DNA of 64,000 bases from Ichthyophis bannanicus (Eukaryota; Chordata; Amphibia; Gymnophiona; Ichthyophiidae). The stretch spans positions 902,379,309 through 902,443,308 of the forward strand of contig CM066035.1 of the NCBI GenBank assembly GCA_033557465.1, given 5' to 3'. The notes beneath the pieces are model-generated. The model saw nothing but the letters and a program-made list of their open reading frames with translations, made no database searches and was not told the DNA's origin. Positions 19,109 through 30,884 of this stretch are shown here, in pieces. Positions within the stretch are counted from its first letter, which is position 1. The number at the start of each line of letters is the position of its first letter. The translations under genes and the position numbers were made by a program.

Positions 19109-21808
19109 ATGTCCCCCGGTGGGTTCAAAAAATGTGACTGCTGCAGTCAAACTATGTCCGTCACAAACACCCATGACTGTTGCCTATGCTGCCTGGGACC
19201 AGAGCATGATAGCACCTCCTGCAACCTGTGCCAGGCCATGACGCCTAAAACCAATAAAAAGAGGTCAGAGCTACAGGAGAAACTGTTCCCCAGATCTGAC
19301 TCTGCACCGGCCTCCCAGATGCCGAGCTCCAAGCCCAGCACTTCCCAAGAGGGCCAAGTGTCCTCGGAGTCCTGTGGCGGCAGTTCCTCCGGAAAGACCT
19401 CGGACCATTAGCAGAAAAAGAAAAAATCCTCGAAGTCTGTCGAGGTTCTACTAGAGAAACCTGGTAAGACCGCCTGGAGGGACTCTGGCATCTCCGAGAA
19501 ACGTCCCACCAAGGTCCTCAAGAAGGATGCCTCGGCCAGCAGAGATTGTGCGAGGGTCCTTGAGGCCGTAGTCCTCATGGAGGATGCACTTGCGAGAGTG
19601 CCAATGCGACATCCTCTGTGCCCACGCCGAAAGCTGTGGAGCCTTCTGGCTTGGAATCCAGAATGGCAGCCATGGAGCAGAACATCACTGCTGTCCTGGC
19701 CATGCAGTAGGCAGTGATGATAGGTTCATCCGCATCATCTGCCCTGATGACCGGATCCCCGATTGCGGGGGAGTCTCCGGTCATTGAGCCGAGCTCCGAG
19801 TGCCATCAGCTTTGGGTAAGTCCTCGTCTCCATTCGAGGTCCTGGTCCATTCCTCTGGCATCCAGTCCTCCCCAGCCAGTTTCCAAGACTCCGACCCTAG
19901 GTCCTCAGGAGGGCCCTGACCCTTCAGCGTGGGCCTCGAGCCAAGGAGTAGCAGGGCCTCGGACTCGTCCCACCCCCCCTCGATTCCGAGTGGGAGACCG
20001 ACAATGAGGCCTCCATGGAAACCAGATGGCACCCAGATGTCCCTTGGACCCATGGCACCGTGGCACCATTCTCCTCTGTAGGACATGGCCTTCCACAACT
20101 TTGTCAGGGATATGGCCAGAGCCGTCTCGGTGCAAACTGAGTTGGAGGAGGACCCGCGCACCGAGGAACTGGAGATCCTACTACTACTGCTATTAAACAC
20201 TTGTAAAGCGCCACGCACGCAGCGCTGTACAACCAAAAGTATCAGAGAGAGTCCCTGCTCATCCGAGTTTACAATCTAGTCAAGATAATACAAAACATTA
20301 GTCAATTCGATGGGTTTTACAGTTCGGTCATGAAAATGATGGGGGTTAGGTTAAGATGAAGGATAGAAGTCAGAATCTGAACGTGACAGTGAAGAGGTGG
20401 GTTTTTAACCTGGATTTGAAGAGGGCTAGGAAAGGTGCCTGGCGTATAGACACAGGTAAACTGTTCCAGGCATAGGGTGCAGCAAGGTGAAAAGAGCGAA
20501 GTCGGGAGTTAGCGGTACGAGTGAAAGGCCTAGATAGAAGTAATTATTAGCGGAGCGAAGATCCCGAGTTAGGATATGGGGAGAGATAAGAGATAAGAGG
20601 TACGGAGGAGCTATAGAGTGAATGCATTTATAGGTGAGTAGGAGAAGTTTGAATTGGATGGGGAGCCAATGACGCGACTTGAGGCGAGGAATAATGTGGG
20701 ATTGGTGGAAGATTAGTCGAGCAGCATAATTTTGTATGGATTGAAGGGGGAGGAGATGGCTCATGAGGAGACCAGCAAGGAGTAGGTTGCAGTAGTCGAG
20801 GCGGGAGGAGATTAGGGAGTGGATAAGCGTTTTGGTGGTGTGTTCCGACAGGAAGGGGCGGATTTTGCTAATGTTGTAGAGAAAGAAGCGACAGGTTTTA
20901 GCAACGTGCTGGATATGTAAGGAGAAAGAGATCCTCCAGTTAGAGTCTCCACCCAAGGAAACTCTCACAGTGCCAGTCCAGCTTATTCTTGAGTGGCTAC
21001 TGTTACATATGTGGGAGATCACGGCATCGGTGCCGGGGGTCAGCTGACACCTCAATGTCATATGCTGCGTGAGGAAGGGGCTGGGGTTCTACAAGCCCCA
21101 ACTCCCACATAACTCCATGGTCGTCGAGTCAACTATGCAAAAACTCAAAAGCCAGAAGACTTACTCTTCTGTCCCCCCTGGTAGGGATGCCAGAGCCCTC
21201 GACGTCCTTGGGCGCAAGTGTTACCAAGGATCGATGCTGAGGTGTCGAATCCAGGCCTTTGAGCTATACAAAGGCATGTATTTGAATGCCCTGACCCAGG
21301 AATTGTCCGGGTTCTCAGCAGGGCTGGCCAGGGAACTTCTCCATCAGTTCCAAGCTCTGACCTCCAGGATCAAGGACTGTTCAAAGTTCTTCTCCCATGC
21401 GGCTTATGATGGTTTTGAGTCAGTGGCTTGAGTAGCAGTGGCTGGCATTGGGGCTTGATGCCAGGCCTGGCTACCGTCCCTCGGACCTCGAGCAGTGGGT
21501 CCAGGACAGGGTGCTCTATGTCACCTACACCAGTGAGAATTTGTTCGGCAAACCCATGGCCGACAAGGCGGCCGAGATAGAAGCTGAGGTGGTGACCCGT
21601 CAGAGGCTCTCAAAGATGACCTCTTCATTTCCCCACAAAAAGCCCTTGGGGAAAATGCCCCTATTCCCGGGGAAAAAGGGGCACTTCCAATAGAGTCACC
21701 GATACCAGTCCTACTTGGGCCAACAGCAGGGTTCTCACCCTAAGAGGCAGGGCCAAGGAGCTCAGAAGCCCCAGGCCTCGGCTCCAGCCCAACCAGGGGG
21801 GAGCTTTT
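19109..21808 (+). pseudogene. D4 gag, interrupted
   Basis: It starts MSPGGFKKCDCCSQ. The cysteine motif has CDCC, CLCCLGPEH and CNLC (residues about 9-44). A TAG at 19409-19411 and further stops near 19688 break it. The middle has DMAFHNFVRDMARAVSVQTE (about 20080-20140), then the L2-like insertion (20180-20927). The core resumes: LPHNSMVVESTMQKLKSQK (about 21100), GRDARALDVLGRKCYQGSML, LEQWVQDRVLYV (about 21490) and SENLFGKPMADKAAE (about 21535), followed by a basic tail. Confidence 0.75.
20180..20927 (-). mobile_element. L2-like LINE 3' end inserted in D4 gag
   Basis: On the minus strand this encodes the last part of an L2-type RT: KTLIHSLISSRLDYCNLLLA, then QNYAARLIF and HWLPIQFKLLLLTYKCIH. 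A 3' UTR follows, ending in ggcgctttacaagtgtt and a (TAG)n-like tail. It is flanked by a repeated gagatcct (20172-20179 and about 20928-20935), a probable 8-bp target duplication, and the gag frame (EELEIL...) continues across it. Confidence 0.8.
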
Positions 21809-23660
21809 GACTCCTAAGGCAGGGGCTGTCTGGCACTCTTTTCCCACAGGTGGGCCAAGGTCACCTCAGACAGTGGGTGCTGAAGGTAGTAAAAGAGGAA
21901 TACCTCCTCCACTTACAACAAATTCCACCCAGGTTCTTTTCAGGAGAGCCAATGCGGCCTTTCCTTCACCAGACCCTTCTGTTCTCAGAGCTCGCAGTTC
22001 TGCTCAGGGACAATGCAGTGGAGCCTGTACCCAAGCATCGGTGGGGAAATGGCTTCTACTCAAGATACTTCCTTGTCCCCAAAGGAACGGGGAGCTTCAG
22101 GCCCATTCTGGATCTGCAAAACTTAAACAAGTTTCTGGTGAGGGAGAAGTTCAAAATGCTCTCCTTTGGAACACTGCTGCCTTACCTCCACCAGGGAGAT
22201 TGGCTGTGCTCCATGGACCTAAAGGATATGTACACTCACATCCTTTTCCACCCCTCCCACAGGCAATACCTACGGTTTGTGGTGGGAAGAGGACACTATC
22301 AGTTCAGGGTACTGCCCTTTGGCCTGGCCTCCTCATCTTTACCAAGTGCCTTACTGTGGAAGCCTACAAGGGGCTTTTGTCTTTCCCCTACCTAGATGAC
22401 TGGTTAATCAGGGGTGGCAAAGCCTCAAAGGTTAGTCAGGCTGCAGAGCGTGCAACCATCCTATTGCAGCACTTGGGCTTCGTTATCAACTACTCCAAAT
22501 CCCATCTCTCTCCAACCCCAAGCCTGACGTTCATAGTGGCACAGTTGGACATGTTACAGGTCAAGGCCATCCTCCCAAGGGAAAGGGCAGAATGCCTCAT
22601 ACAGGTGGCAGGAGAGGTTCAGCGTCGCCAGTCAGTAACGGCTCGCCTCCTCCTCCGCCTGTTGGTTCACATGGCCTCAACGGTCCACGTCACCCCGCCT
22701 ACACATGCGGACAGTCCAATGGTGTCTGTGCTCACAGTGGACTCAAGCCACGGGCAGACTATGGGACAGGGTCACAGTCACCCGCCAACTGGTGGAGTCC
22801 CTCATCTGGTGGCAAAACGTGCACTACCTCCAGGTAGAAATGCCATTCCAGGCACCCGCACCGCAGAGGACCCTGACAACAGATGCCTCCCTTCTGGGTT
22901 GGGGGGCACATTGCGGGGACTGCCACACGCAAGGCAGCTGGTCTCAGGACTCATCACTCTTGCAGATCATTCTCCTAGAACTCAGGGCAATCTTCTTGGC
23001 CCTGCGAGCGTTCCGCCACTGCCTGCAGCACCAACCTGTATTGATCCAGATGGACATCCAGGTGGCCATGTTTTACATGAACAAGCAGGGGAGCACGGGC
23101 TTGTACTCCCTCTGCCAGGAGGCAGTGACCCTCCTCTCCTTCGCATTGCGCAACAGCATGCTCCTGTGAGTGGTATACCTGCCAGGCCAGGACAGCTGCT
23201 TAGCAGACAGGCTGAGCAAAGTCCTTTGCCCACATGAGTTGCACTTGAACCCCAGGGTAACAAAGGAACTCTTCCACCGCTGGGGCAGGCCCGTGATAGA
23301 CCTTTTTTTTGCCTCCCCAGACAATGCGCAACTACCGCACTTTTCTTGTGCCAGCCACACCTGGGGAGGGTGGAGGCAGACGCCTTCCTAATCTCATGGT
23401 CGGAGGGCCATACTCTATGCATTCCCACTGCCCCCCCCCCCCCCCCGGTCGCCAGACCCTCTTCAAGGTCCAGAGCAAGGGGGTGTCAGTAATACTGATC
23501 GCACCTGGGTGGCCCAGGCAGCCCTGGTTCCCTCTCTTGCATTCCCTGTTGGTGGCACTCCCAGTCCCACTGGGCCGGGACCTGGACCTCTTGTCCCAGA
23601 AGGAGGGCTCCCTTCTGCACCCCAACCTGGGGTCACTAACACTAATGGCGTGGCTGCTGA
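21809..23660 (+). pseudogene. D4 reverse transcriptase, RNase H and linker
   Basis: RT: NKFLVREKFKMLSFGTLLPY (about 22125), WLCSMDLKDMYTHILFHPSH (motif A), FRVLPFGLASS (motif B, frameshift after it), and FPYLDDWLIRG (motif C, about 22385, both aspartates present). RNase H: LTTDASLLGWGAHCGDC (about 22870), ILLELRAIFLALRAF, QMDIQVAMFYMNKQG. Then come a stop and frame change and the linker with WGRPVIDLFFAS (about 23280). At least four frame changes separate these blocks. A run of C at 23432-23446 is one of them. Confidence 0.8.
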
Positions 23661-24690
23661 AAGGGTAGCACTTCCCCTTTCAACTTTCTAGGGAAAGTCA
23701 AGGAGTTCCTATTTGGCCTCCTGAAAACTCTCCATCCTACGAGCTTATGCCTTTAAGTGGTGAAGGTTCTCCATCTGGTGTGCAGAGAATGAGGAGAATC
23801 CCTTCCCCTGTCAAGTACAACTGGTTCTTTAGTACCTGCTACACCTGTTGGACACCGGGTTGAAATCCAACTCTGTAAGGGTGTACCTGAGCGCCTTAGC
23901 CGTGCACCATCACCCTTTCGAGTGAAAACTCCTCTCTAGCCAGCCCCTGGTCTCAAGGTTCCTCCGGGACCTCTTGTTATCCAAGCCCCCCCTCTGCCCT
24001 CCGCCGACGGAGTGGGACCTCACTGTGGTGCTCTCCCAGCTCACTAATCCTTCATTGGAGCCTCTAGCCACTTGCCTTCTAAGATACCTGTCTTGGAAAA
24101 TGGCCTTCCTGGTGGCCCTCGTGCGCTCGAAGGGTGAGTGTTCTCTTGGCCCTGGTGGCAGATCCACCATATACAAGGTTCTATAAGAACAGGGTGGTGC
24201 TCCACACGCACCCCAAATTCCTCCCAAAGGTGGTATCTCCTTTCCACCTCAACCGAGGTAGTCCTTCCCACATTCTTTCCGCGGCCTCATGCCGATAGGG
24301 AGGAACTAATCTTTCATACATTGGATTGCAAGCGGACCCTGTCCTTCTACTTGCAACAGACTCAAGCCCATCGGAAAGCTCCTCAGCTTTTTGTGTCTTA
24401 TGACCCCAGTAGACTAGGGCTCCCTGTGACTAAGCAAACTGTTCACTTGGGTGGCAGACTGTATTGCTTTCACATATGAGCAAGCTGGCCTCTCCCTTGA
24501 GCACTAGATCACAGCGCATTGCGTGAGGGCGATGTCCATGTCAGTGGCCAACCTCTGCTCAGTTCCGGTGATGGAGTTTATAAGATCGCCACTTGGTGTT
24601 CAATTCATACGTTCACAGCTCACTACTGCTTGGAGAGCGATTCCCGCAGGGACAATACTTTTGCCCAGGCAGTACTCATAATATTCTTGG
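23661..24690 (+). pseudogene. D4 tyrosine recombinase, degraded
   Basis: Traces in order: LKSNSVRVYLSALAVHH-like sequence (about 23860), the PPTEWDLTVVLSQLTNPSLEP block (about 24003-24065), a corrupted Arg I box (about 24125), LHTHPKFLPKVVS (about 24200), RTLSFYLQQTQAHRK (about 24330), ITAHCVRA (HxxR, about 24515) and the tyrosine box TFTAHYCLESDSRRD (about 24610). Stops and indels occur between nearly all of them. The tyrosine itself is present. Confidence 0.75.
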
Positions 24691-24867
24691 GGTATAGGCA
24701 ACTCTTGCCCTCCAGCCCTTCTGTGTTCAGGCTACCGGAATGAAAGTGTCGCTGGACGCTAGGGTCTTGCAGAGTCTCTCAGTGGGGAACTTCCTTCTGC
24801 AACTCATGGCTACCCAATTGACCGCCATTGGTGCTGTCGTGGTTCGGTCCTCGGCAGCCTGGAGCTA

Positions 24868-25231
24868 GGGAGTCCCATATGTGAGGACTAACTTTCTGCT
24901 TGTTCCTGGAGAAAGCGTAGTTACTCACCTGTAACAGGTGTACTCCGGGAACAACAGGAATCAATCCTCACGACCCTCCCTCCTCCCCTGGGAGTTGCCT
25001 CCCTACCTTGTTTTAGTTTTTTGCTATCATCCCAGCTATGTCATCTGACTGAGCAAGATGGCACCCTAGGGCGGGAAGGGGACCATGCATGAGTGGTAGC
25101 ATATCCCAAAGGCTTTCTTTGAAAGCTGGGGAAATGCCCCGCATGGACTCCGTCGGTGCCGACACTATCCATATGTGAGGATTGATTCCCGTGTTCCCTG
25201 AGAACACCTGTTACAGGTGAGTAACTACGCT
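24868..25231. repeat. D4 internal complementary region and right inverted terminal repeat
   Basis: ICR: gagtcccatatgtgaggac, then cttgttcctggagaaagcgtagttactcacc. The right repeat mirrors 18721-18880 and includes the dyad gtcggtgccgac. It ends cacctgttacaggtgagtaa ctacgct, with the outer palindrome CACCTGTTACAGGTG at 25206-25220. Confidence 0.85.
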
Positions 25232-27086
25232 TTTTCTTTGGAATGAGAAAGTATGGAAAGTATAGAAGCCCAACTTTTCTTGAGGAGAAGAAACTTTATG
25301 GCATCCTGGATGAACAGGGTGGTCAGCTGTTCTTTTAAGAGAGTGTTAGGAATGGGATGTATGGGATAATCTCTTGTGTAGCAAGTGGGTGGTAAGGTTT
25401 TGAAGTGAAGCTGATAACTGCTTTGGACAATCTGAAGTGTCCACTGCTCTGATGTTATGAGATGCCACTATGGGCATAGTGACAAAGTCTGCCTGCAATA
25501 TGAAGGGGCTGGGGGCACTCCAGTGGTAGTTTGGCAATGCTGTCTAGGAAAGAGTCAAAAACCAGGTGCAGGCTGTGCTTGTGCAGCTGGTTGAGGCTTA
25601 AGAGACTTGGGTTTCTTGTTTGGCAAGGACCCTGCTGCCTCTGCTGAGGTTGATAGGCAGTATAAAACTGGTGAGAAGGATACTGTCTCCTCTTTTTAGA
25701 GCAAAAAGATTTTTTGGGAAGAGCCTTTCTTTTGGATGGGTCAGCTGTCTTCCTGAAAAGATGTTTTAGGGTGAGATCATCTGCTTCAATCTCCCCTGCT
25801 TTTTCCCTCCAATCCTTGCTAAAATGGTTTTCTCCAGTACATGGGATACTGGTCAGTTTATCCTGGATCCATTGCACGAGGTCTGATGCCTGTAACCAGG
25901 CCATTCTCTGAGCTCCAGTGCAGACTGCTGAAACTCTGCTGGTGGATTCAAAGAAACGTAGAAATGTTCTGACCTTGCTTAATGAGGATCTGGAATGCAC
26001 CCTGCTTATCCTCTGGAAGTAGGGGGGTAAAAGTCTCCAGATCCCTGGTGACATCCTTCAGAATCGTGCCCATGTACAGCATGTAAGAGTTGATTCTGGA
26101 GGCCAATATGCATGCCTGGAAACATTGACGCCCAAAGTCATTGAGTGTGCTTGATTCTCTGCCAGGAGGCATGGATGAATGGTGGGGAAGCTGAGGCTTT
26201 TGGAAACCTGGGCACTCTGGTACTCCATACATGTATTGAGTCTCTTGCTAACAAGAGGAACCATGAGCAGGGCCTCCCATATGTGGAGCATAAGGTCCTG
26301 TAGGATGTGATGCACCAGTAAGGTAGCAGCCTCCTTGGGCTTTGGAGGGTATTGGAGTATCTCCAATTCCTCCTCTCTCAGTTCCTTTTCCAAGGCTACC
26401 ATGATGGAGAGCCCTGCTGCCATGTCATGGATGAAGTCCTGAAAGGACATATCCTCTGTTGGGGACAGACGCTGTTCCTGAGGTGGTGAAGGGTCCGAAG
26501 GAATATCCTTAAGTTCTCGGTAATCGAGTGACCCCCCTCCCCATATCAGATTCTGAATAACTTGAATCAGAGTCTGGCAAGAAGTCAAAGTATTGGCGGT
26601 TCTGGATTTGGCATTGATGCTTCGTGGAAGTCAACAGTGGATGCCGATACCGATACTCAGAGATATTGGAACCGAGAGAATGGGAGCCTGAGTTTATTGA
26701 ATATCGGGGGCATCGACTGGTTCTAACTGAGGAATCTGCCTTGAGTGCTGCAATGATGTCGGTTCAAGGGCTGTAGACTCGGTACCAAAGCTTGTACTCC
26801 TGAAGTTCTCGATGTTATTGGTACTGAGGCTGCTGTGAGTGCTGCGAAGCTCCTCTCGATAGCCAGCATGAGTTTGTCTAGGGAGATGGCAGATGTCTGG
26901 TTGGAATCACATACTGGGCTCTGAGCCCCTTCCCAGAATAAGGAACCAGTAACTCTCCAGAGGTCGATGCTTCTGAAGCGTCCCGGAGCCCCACTTGTGC
27001 TTTGGAGGACAGAGCCTCCTGTCGGTGTTGCTTGTCTGGCTGGTCTGCATCAGAAGCACCTCTAGAGGAGTGGTGATGCTTATATG
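25232..27086 (-). pseudogene. D7 gag (most) and RT N-terminus
   Basis: Read leftward from 27086: a Ser-rich Gag region with ASEASTSGELLVPYSG (about 26985-26940); the acidic part and EDMSFQDFIHDMAAGLSIMV (about 26455-26395); QLPHHSSMPPGRESSTLNDF (about 26190); MAWLQASDLVQWIQDKLTSI (about 25905-25845); and PCTGENHFSKDWREKAGEIE. The frame then runs without a stop into the RT N-terminal region (GRLCHYAHSG, about 25475), so an indel has fused gag and RT frames. Stops break the first half. It joins 38056 across D5. Confidence 0.75.
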
Positions 27087-27452
27087 GCATAGTTACTCAC
27101 CTGAAACAGGTATTCTCCAGGGACAGCAGGAATCAGTCTTCACTTATGGGTGACGTTGGCACCGACTGAGCCCGTGCGGAGCAAATCCCCAGCTTTCAAA
27201 GAAAGCCTTTGAGATTGCTGCCATGCATGCGTGGTCCTCTTCCCGCCCAAAGGTGCCATCTTGCTCAGTCAGGTCCCCTAGCTAGAGCCCTACTAAGCAG
27301 ATGGCAAGGGAAGGATAAAAATAGCAACTCATCGGGAGGTGGGAGGGTAGTGAGGACTGATTTCTGCTGTCCCTGGAGATCACCTGTTACAGGTGAGTAA
27401 CTACGCTTTCTCCAGGAACAAGCAGGAAGTCAGTCCTCACTTATGGGACTCC
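27087..27452. repeat. D5 right inverted terminal repeat and internal complementary region
   Basis: In plus orientation, the right end reads gcatagttactcacctgaaa at 27087, with one base change in the usual palindrome. The ICR lies at 27320-27452 and contains acctgttacaggtgagtaac tacgctttctcc followed by the left-end sequence aggaacaagcaggaagtcag. Confidence 0.75.
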
Positions 27453-27463
27453 CCAGCTGCAGA

Positions 27464-28560
27464 CTACCAAACCTGTAACCCAAAAACACCTCCGCAGGGC
27501 CGTGAGCAGAAGCCGAAGCCCGAAGGAGCCTGAGTCTTCGGGTCCCCGGGGCAAGGCTCTCGGAAGGCGCTGTCCCGGCGGGACTCCCTCTCCAGGCAGT
27601 AGTGAGAAGCAAAAGTGTTCGCTGAAGACCAGGTCGTAGCCCGGCAGATGTCCGTTAGAGGCACTGAGCGCAGTGAAGCCACCTTGGCCCGGACACAGTG
27701 TGCAGTGATGTGCCGATCCAGTGGGGCGCCCTCCTTCGCCTGGATAAAGGCGACGCAGTCCACCACCCAGATGGAGAGGGTGCGCTTGGTGACTGCCTGC
27801 CCCAGGCAGTTGGGATCGTAGGCAACAAAGAGCCGATCAGACTTGCGATGAACCTGGGTGCGCTGCAGGTAGAAGGCGAGAGCCCTCTTGCAGTTGAGAG
27901 TATGTAAGACCGCCGATGCCCAGTCGGCATGAGGTCTCGGGAAGAAGGTCTGCAAGACTATCTCCTGATTGAGATGGAAGTCCGAGATAACCTTTGGTAG
28001 GAACGGGTTGGGTAGACCTGTTCCCATAGAACCTAGTGTAGGGAGCCTCAGCCATGAGGGCCTGGAGTTCGCTGACTCGCTGAGCCAAGGTCAGAGCCAC
28101 CAGGAAGGCTACCTTCCAGGAGAGGTGCTGAAGCAAGCACGTTGACATCGGCTCGAAGGGTGGTTGCGTAAGCTGCTTGAGCACAATATTCAGGTCCCAC
28201 TCTGTCAGAGGAGGCCGGATGGGAGGCTTGGAAAGTAAGAGGCCCCGCATGAAGCGGGAGACCAGGGGCTGCCCCGAGAGGAGTTTACCCTCGATGGGGA
28301 GGTGGTTAGCCGAGATGGCACTCAGGTGTACCTTGACCAAGTTGGACTTCACCCCCTCCTTCGAGAGAGAAGGAGGAGGTACTGGAGAACACCCCGGAGA
28401 GAGCAGGAGAACGGGTCGATCTGGAGCTCGGAGCACCAGATCGAGAAACGCTGCCACTTAGGCTCGCCTCGACGAGTCCTTCTGGGAAGTGCAGCGGGGC
28501 TAAGGAGACCCATTCAGCCGCCATGCTTATGTTAGCAGGCTTGGGGCACAGCCTAGGGGG
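27464..28560 (-). pseudogene. D5 tyrosine recombinase
   Basis: The N-terminal part reads SNLVKVHLSAISANH, QPLVSRFMRGLLLSKPPIRP and LTEWDLNIVLKQLTQPPFEP. The catalytic boxes are all recognisable: Arg I in LAQRVSELQAL (about 28085), HxxR in ITAHCVRAKVAS (about 27700) and tyrosine in FASHYCLERESRRDSAF (about 27610). A frameshift near 28020 separates the two halves and another lies near the N-terminus, so no complete protein is encoded although no catalytic residue is lost. Confidence 0.8.
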
Positions 28561-30160
28561 ACTGGAGGCTCGGATGATAGCCAGAGCAGAAGTGGGAACC
28601 AAGGCTGTCGAGGCCACGAAGGAGCTACGAGAATCATTGAAGCTCACTCCCACTGGACCTTGTGTAAGGTCCTCGTAATGAGAGGAGTGGGGGGGGGAGG
28701 CGTAAAGAAGCCCAGAGATCCAATTCAAGAGGAACACATCCGGAGCCACCCTGCTTGGGTGTGGAACGAGCCCGCAGAAGCAAGGAAGCTGCATGTTCAC
28801 TGGTCTGGCGGTCCATGGATGGAATAAGAGGCTGGCCACCTCCGGATCCAGGCACCACTCGTGAGGGTGGAGGATTCTGCTGAGTTTGTTTGCGAGGACA
28901 TTCTCCTGGCCCGGGAGACATACCGCTCTGAGGGTCATGCCCCGGCGAACGGCAAAGGTGGACCGCCTCCTGACAACCTGTTTCCCCTTCCTTGTTTATG
29001 TAGAACATAGCTACCCTGTTGTCGATCTGCACGAGCACTGACTTTCCCCTCAGGTGGTACTCGAAGGCCCTGAGGGCCCACTGGACCACCTGAAGCTCGA
29101 ACAGATTGATCTGCTGCTGAGATTCTTTGGGCGACCACTGCCCCTAGGTGCGTAGGTCACCGCAGTAGGCTCCCCAACCCAGTAGGGAGGCATCCGTCAT
29201 CAGTACGAGCTTGTGCTGTGGGGCCTGGAAGGGCATTCCTCGAAGACGGCTTCGGAGATCCTGCCACCAATCCAGGGAGGTGTAAAGACTGCGGAGACCC
29301 AGACAGGATCCCGGAGGCCTGGCTCAATTGTGCCCTGAGGCACCACTGAGCCATCTGCATGTGCACGTGGAGGCCATGTGCCCCAGGAGGCGCAACATGG
29401 CTCGTGCCGGAATCCGAGCTTTGCCTTGGACCTTGGCTGCCAGGACGTGGAGACAATCCGCCCAGTCCCGGGGCAGGAACGCGGTTGCCCGCTCCGTGTC
29501 GAGTGCGCCGATGAACTCCAGGGTCTGTGCCTGTTCAAGGTGGGACTTGGAGTAATTGACCAGGAAGCCGAGGCGTTCGAGGAGGAGGATCGTGCTCGAT
29601 GCCACAAGGTGACTTACTCAGCCTATGCCCCCGTGTCGAGTCAGTTGTCTAGGTAAGGAAAAATGGGTATGTCCTGCCGCCGGAGGTAGACAGCGACTGC
29701 GGAAAGGCACTTGGTGAAGACCCGCAGGGCAGACGCGAGCCCGAAGGGGAGCACCCTGTATTAGTAGTGCTCTCCCTGTACTCTGAAGTGCAGGTACTGC
29801 CTGTGCTGGGGGTGGACCAGAATGTGGGCGTAAGCGTCCCTGAGGTCCAAGACGCATAGCCAAGCAGCAGAATACCAAGCGATAGCATTTTGAACTTCTC
29901 CCGCACCAGAAACTTGTTTAGGTTACTGAGATCGAGGATGGGCGTAGGTCCCTCATCTTCTTCAGAATGAGGAAGTACCGGGAGTAGAACCCTCAACCTC
30001 GGAGGTGCGGCAGTACTTTTACAACCGCCCACTGGCCGAGGAGGTTGGTTAGCCCATGTTGCAAGTAAGCCTGGTGCGAGGGAAGCCGAGAAGGCTTTGC
30101 TGTGGAGGAGGGAGCAGGGAGCCTGTCCACTTGAAGAAGATAACAATCCCGGCCACACTG
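28561..30160 (-). pseudogene. D5 reverse transcriptase, RNase H and linker
   Basis: RT: ILDLSNLNKFLVREKFKMLS (about 29935-29880), then a frame change. Motif C reads YLDN at about 29650 (second aspartate changed), and LEFIGAL is at about 29515. RNase H: DNRVAMFYINKEG (about 29010), then LPGQENVLANKLSR (about 28910-28870), HPHEWCLDPEVA and the linker. At least four frame changes and several stops. The gag C-terminus (RKGLPYRGYLPYLP-like, about 30420-30370) precedes it at 30161-30437. Confidence 0.75.
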
Positions 30161-30751
30161 ACGACCCAGGTGTCAGATGTGATCGACACCCATTGGGGGG
30201 GTGACAAGGGACAGGCGTCCCCCCACAGGCGGAAGTGCCGCTGGGGGGTGAGAGACTGTCTTCAGCGTCAAAACCCCTGAGCGGGTTAGAGTGGCATCAG
30301 TGGTTGGACTTTGGGCCCCTTAGGCTTGCGATGGCCATGCTCTTCCCCCTTACCCTGCATGCCCATGGTTGGTGTGGGAATGGGCAGGTAGGGCAGATAT
30401 CCCCGGTAAGGCAGTCCCTTTCTCTGGAAGAACGGCATCTCCAGGAACAAGCAGGAATGTAGTCATCACATATGGGTATCATCGGTACCAACAGAGCCTG
30501 CGCGGGAATGCTCCCCAGTGTCCAATTAGAAAGCTTTTGGGAGCATCCCACAGCGCCTGCGTGCTGCCTTCCCGCCTTTCCCAACTGCCTCTCTCCAGTT
30601 CTTCTTTTTCCGCGGAGCCAGCAGGTCGTTGTTCCTGTCACCGCAGAAGAATTCTTCTTTATTTCTTTCTTTTTTGTGGTCGCGTCTGCCTTCCTTGATG
30701 CTTTACCGGTACCGCCTGTTTTTTCTTATTTTCTGTTCTAAAAAAAAATAA

Positions 30752-30754
<3 letters not shown>

Positions 30755-30812
<58 letters not shown>
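30755..30812. repeat. (TA)n microsatellite in D6 leader
   Basis: About 29 uninterrupted TA units following an A-rich stretch, between the left inverted repeat and the gag start of D6. The corresponding place in D10 (63292-63310) has only an A-rich run. Confidence 0.9.
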
Positions 30813-30813
<1 letters not shown>

Positions 30814-30884
30814 TATGTTTTTTCCTATTTTTCTTCAGGTGCATGCGCCTTTTTGGGCCGTAAGCCCAAAAACATTTTCTTATA

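Larger units (their letters stand above)
18721..25231 (+). mobile_element. D4: DIRS-type retrotransposon inserted in D7 RT
   Basis: A full-length copy in opposite orientation to D7: left inverted repeat from 18721 (tcttcaggaacaagcagga), gag (19109 to about 21808), RT, RNase H, recombinase, ICR (24868-24980) and right inverted repeat ending at 25231 (gtaactacgct, matched by agcgtagttac in the ICR). It belongs to the second subfamily with D5 and D9, marked by agctttcaaagaaagcctt and tgagcaagatggcac in the terminal repeats. It carries an L2-like insertion in gag and many stops and frameshifts, so it is inactive. Confidence 0.85.
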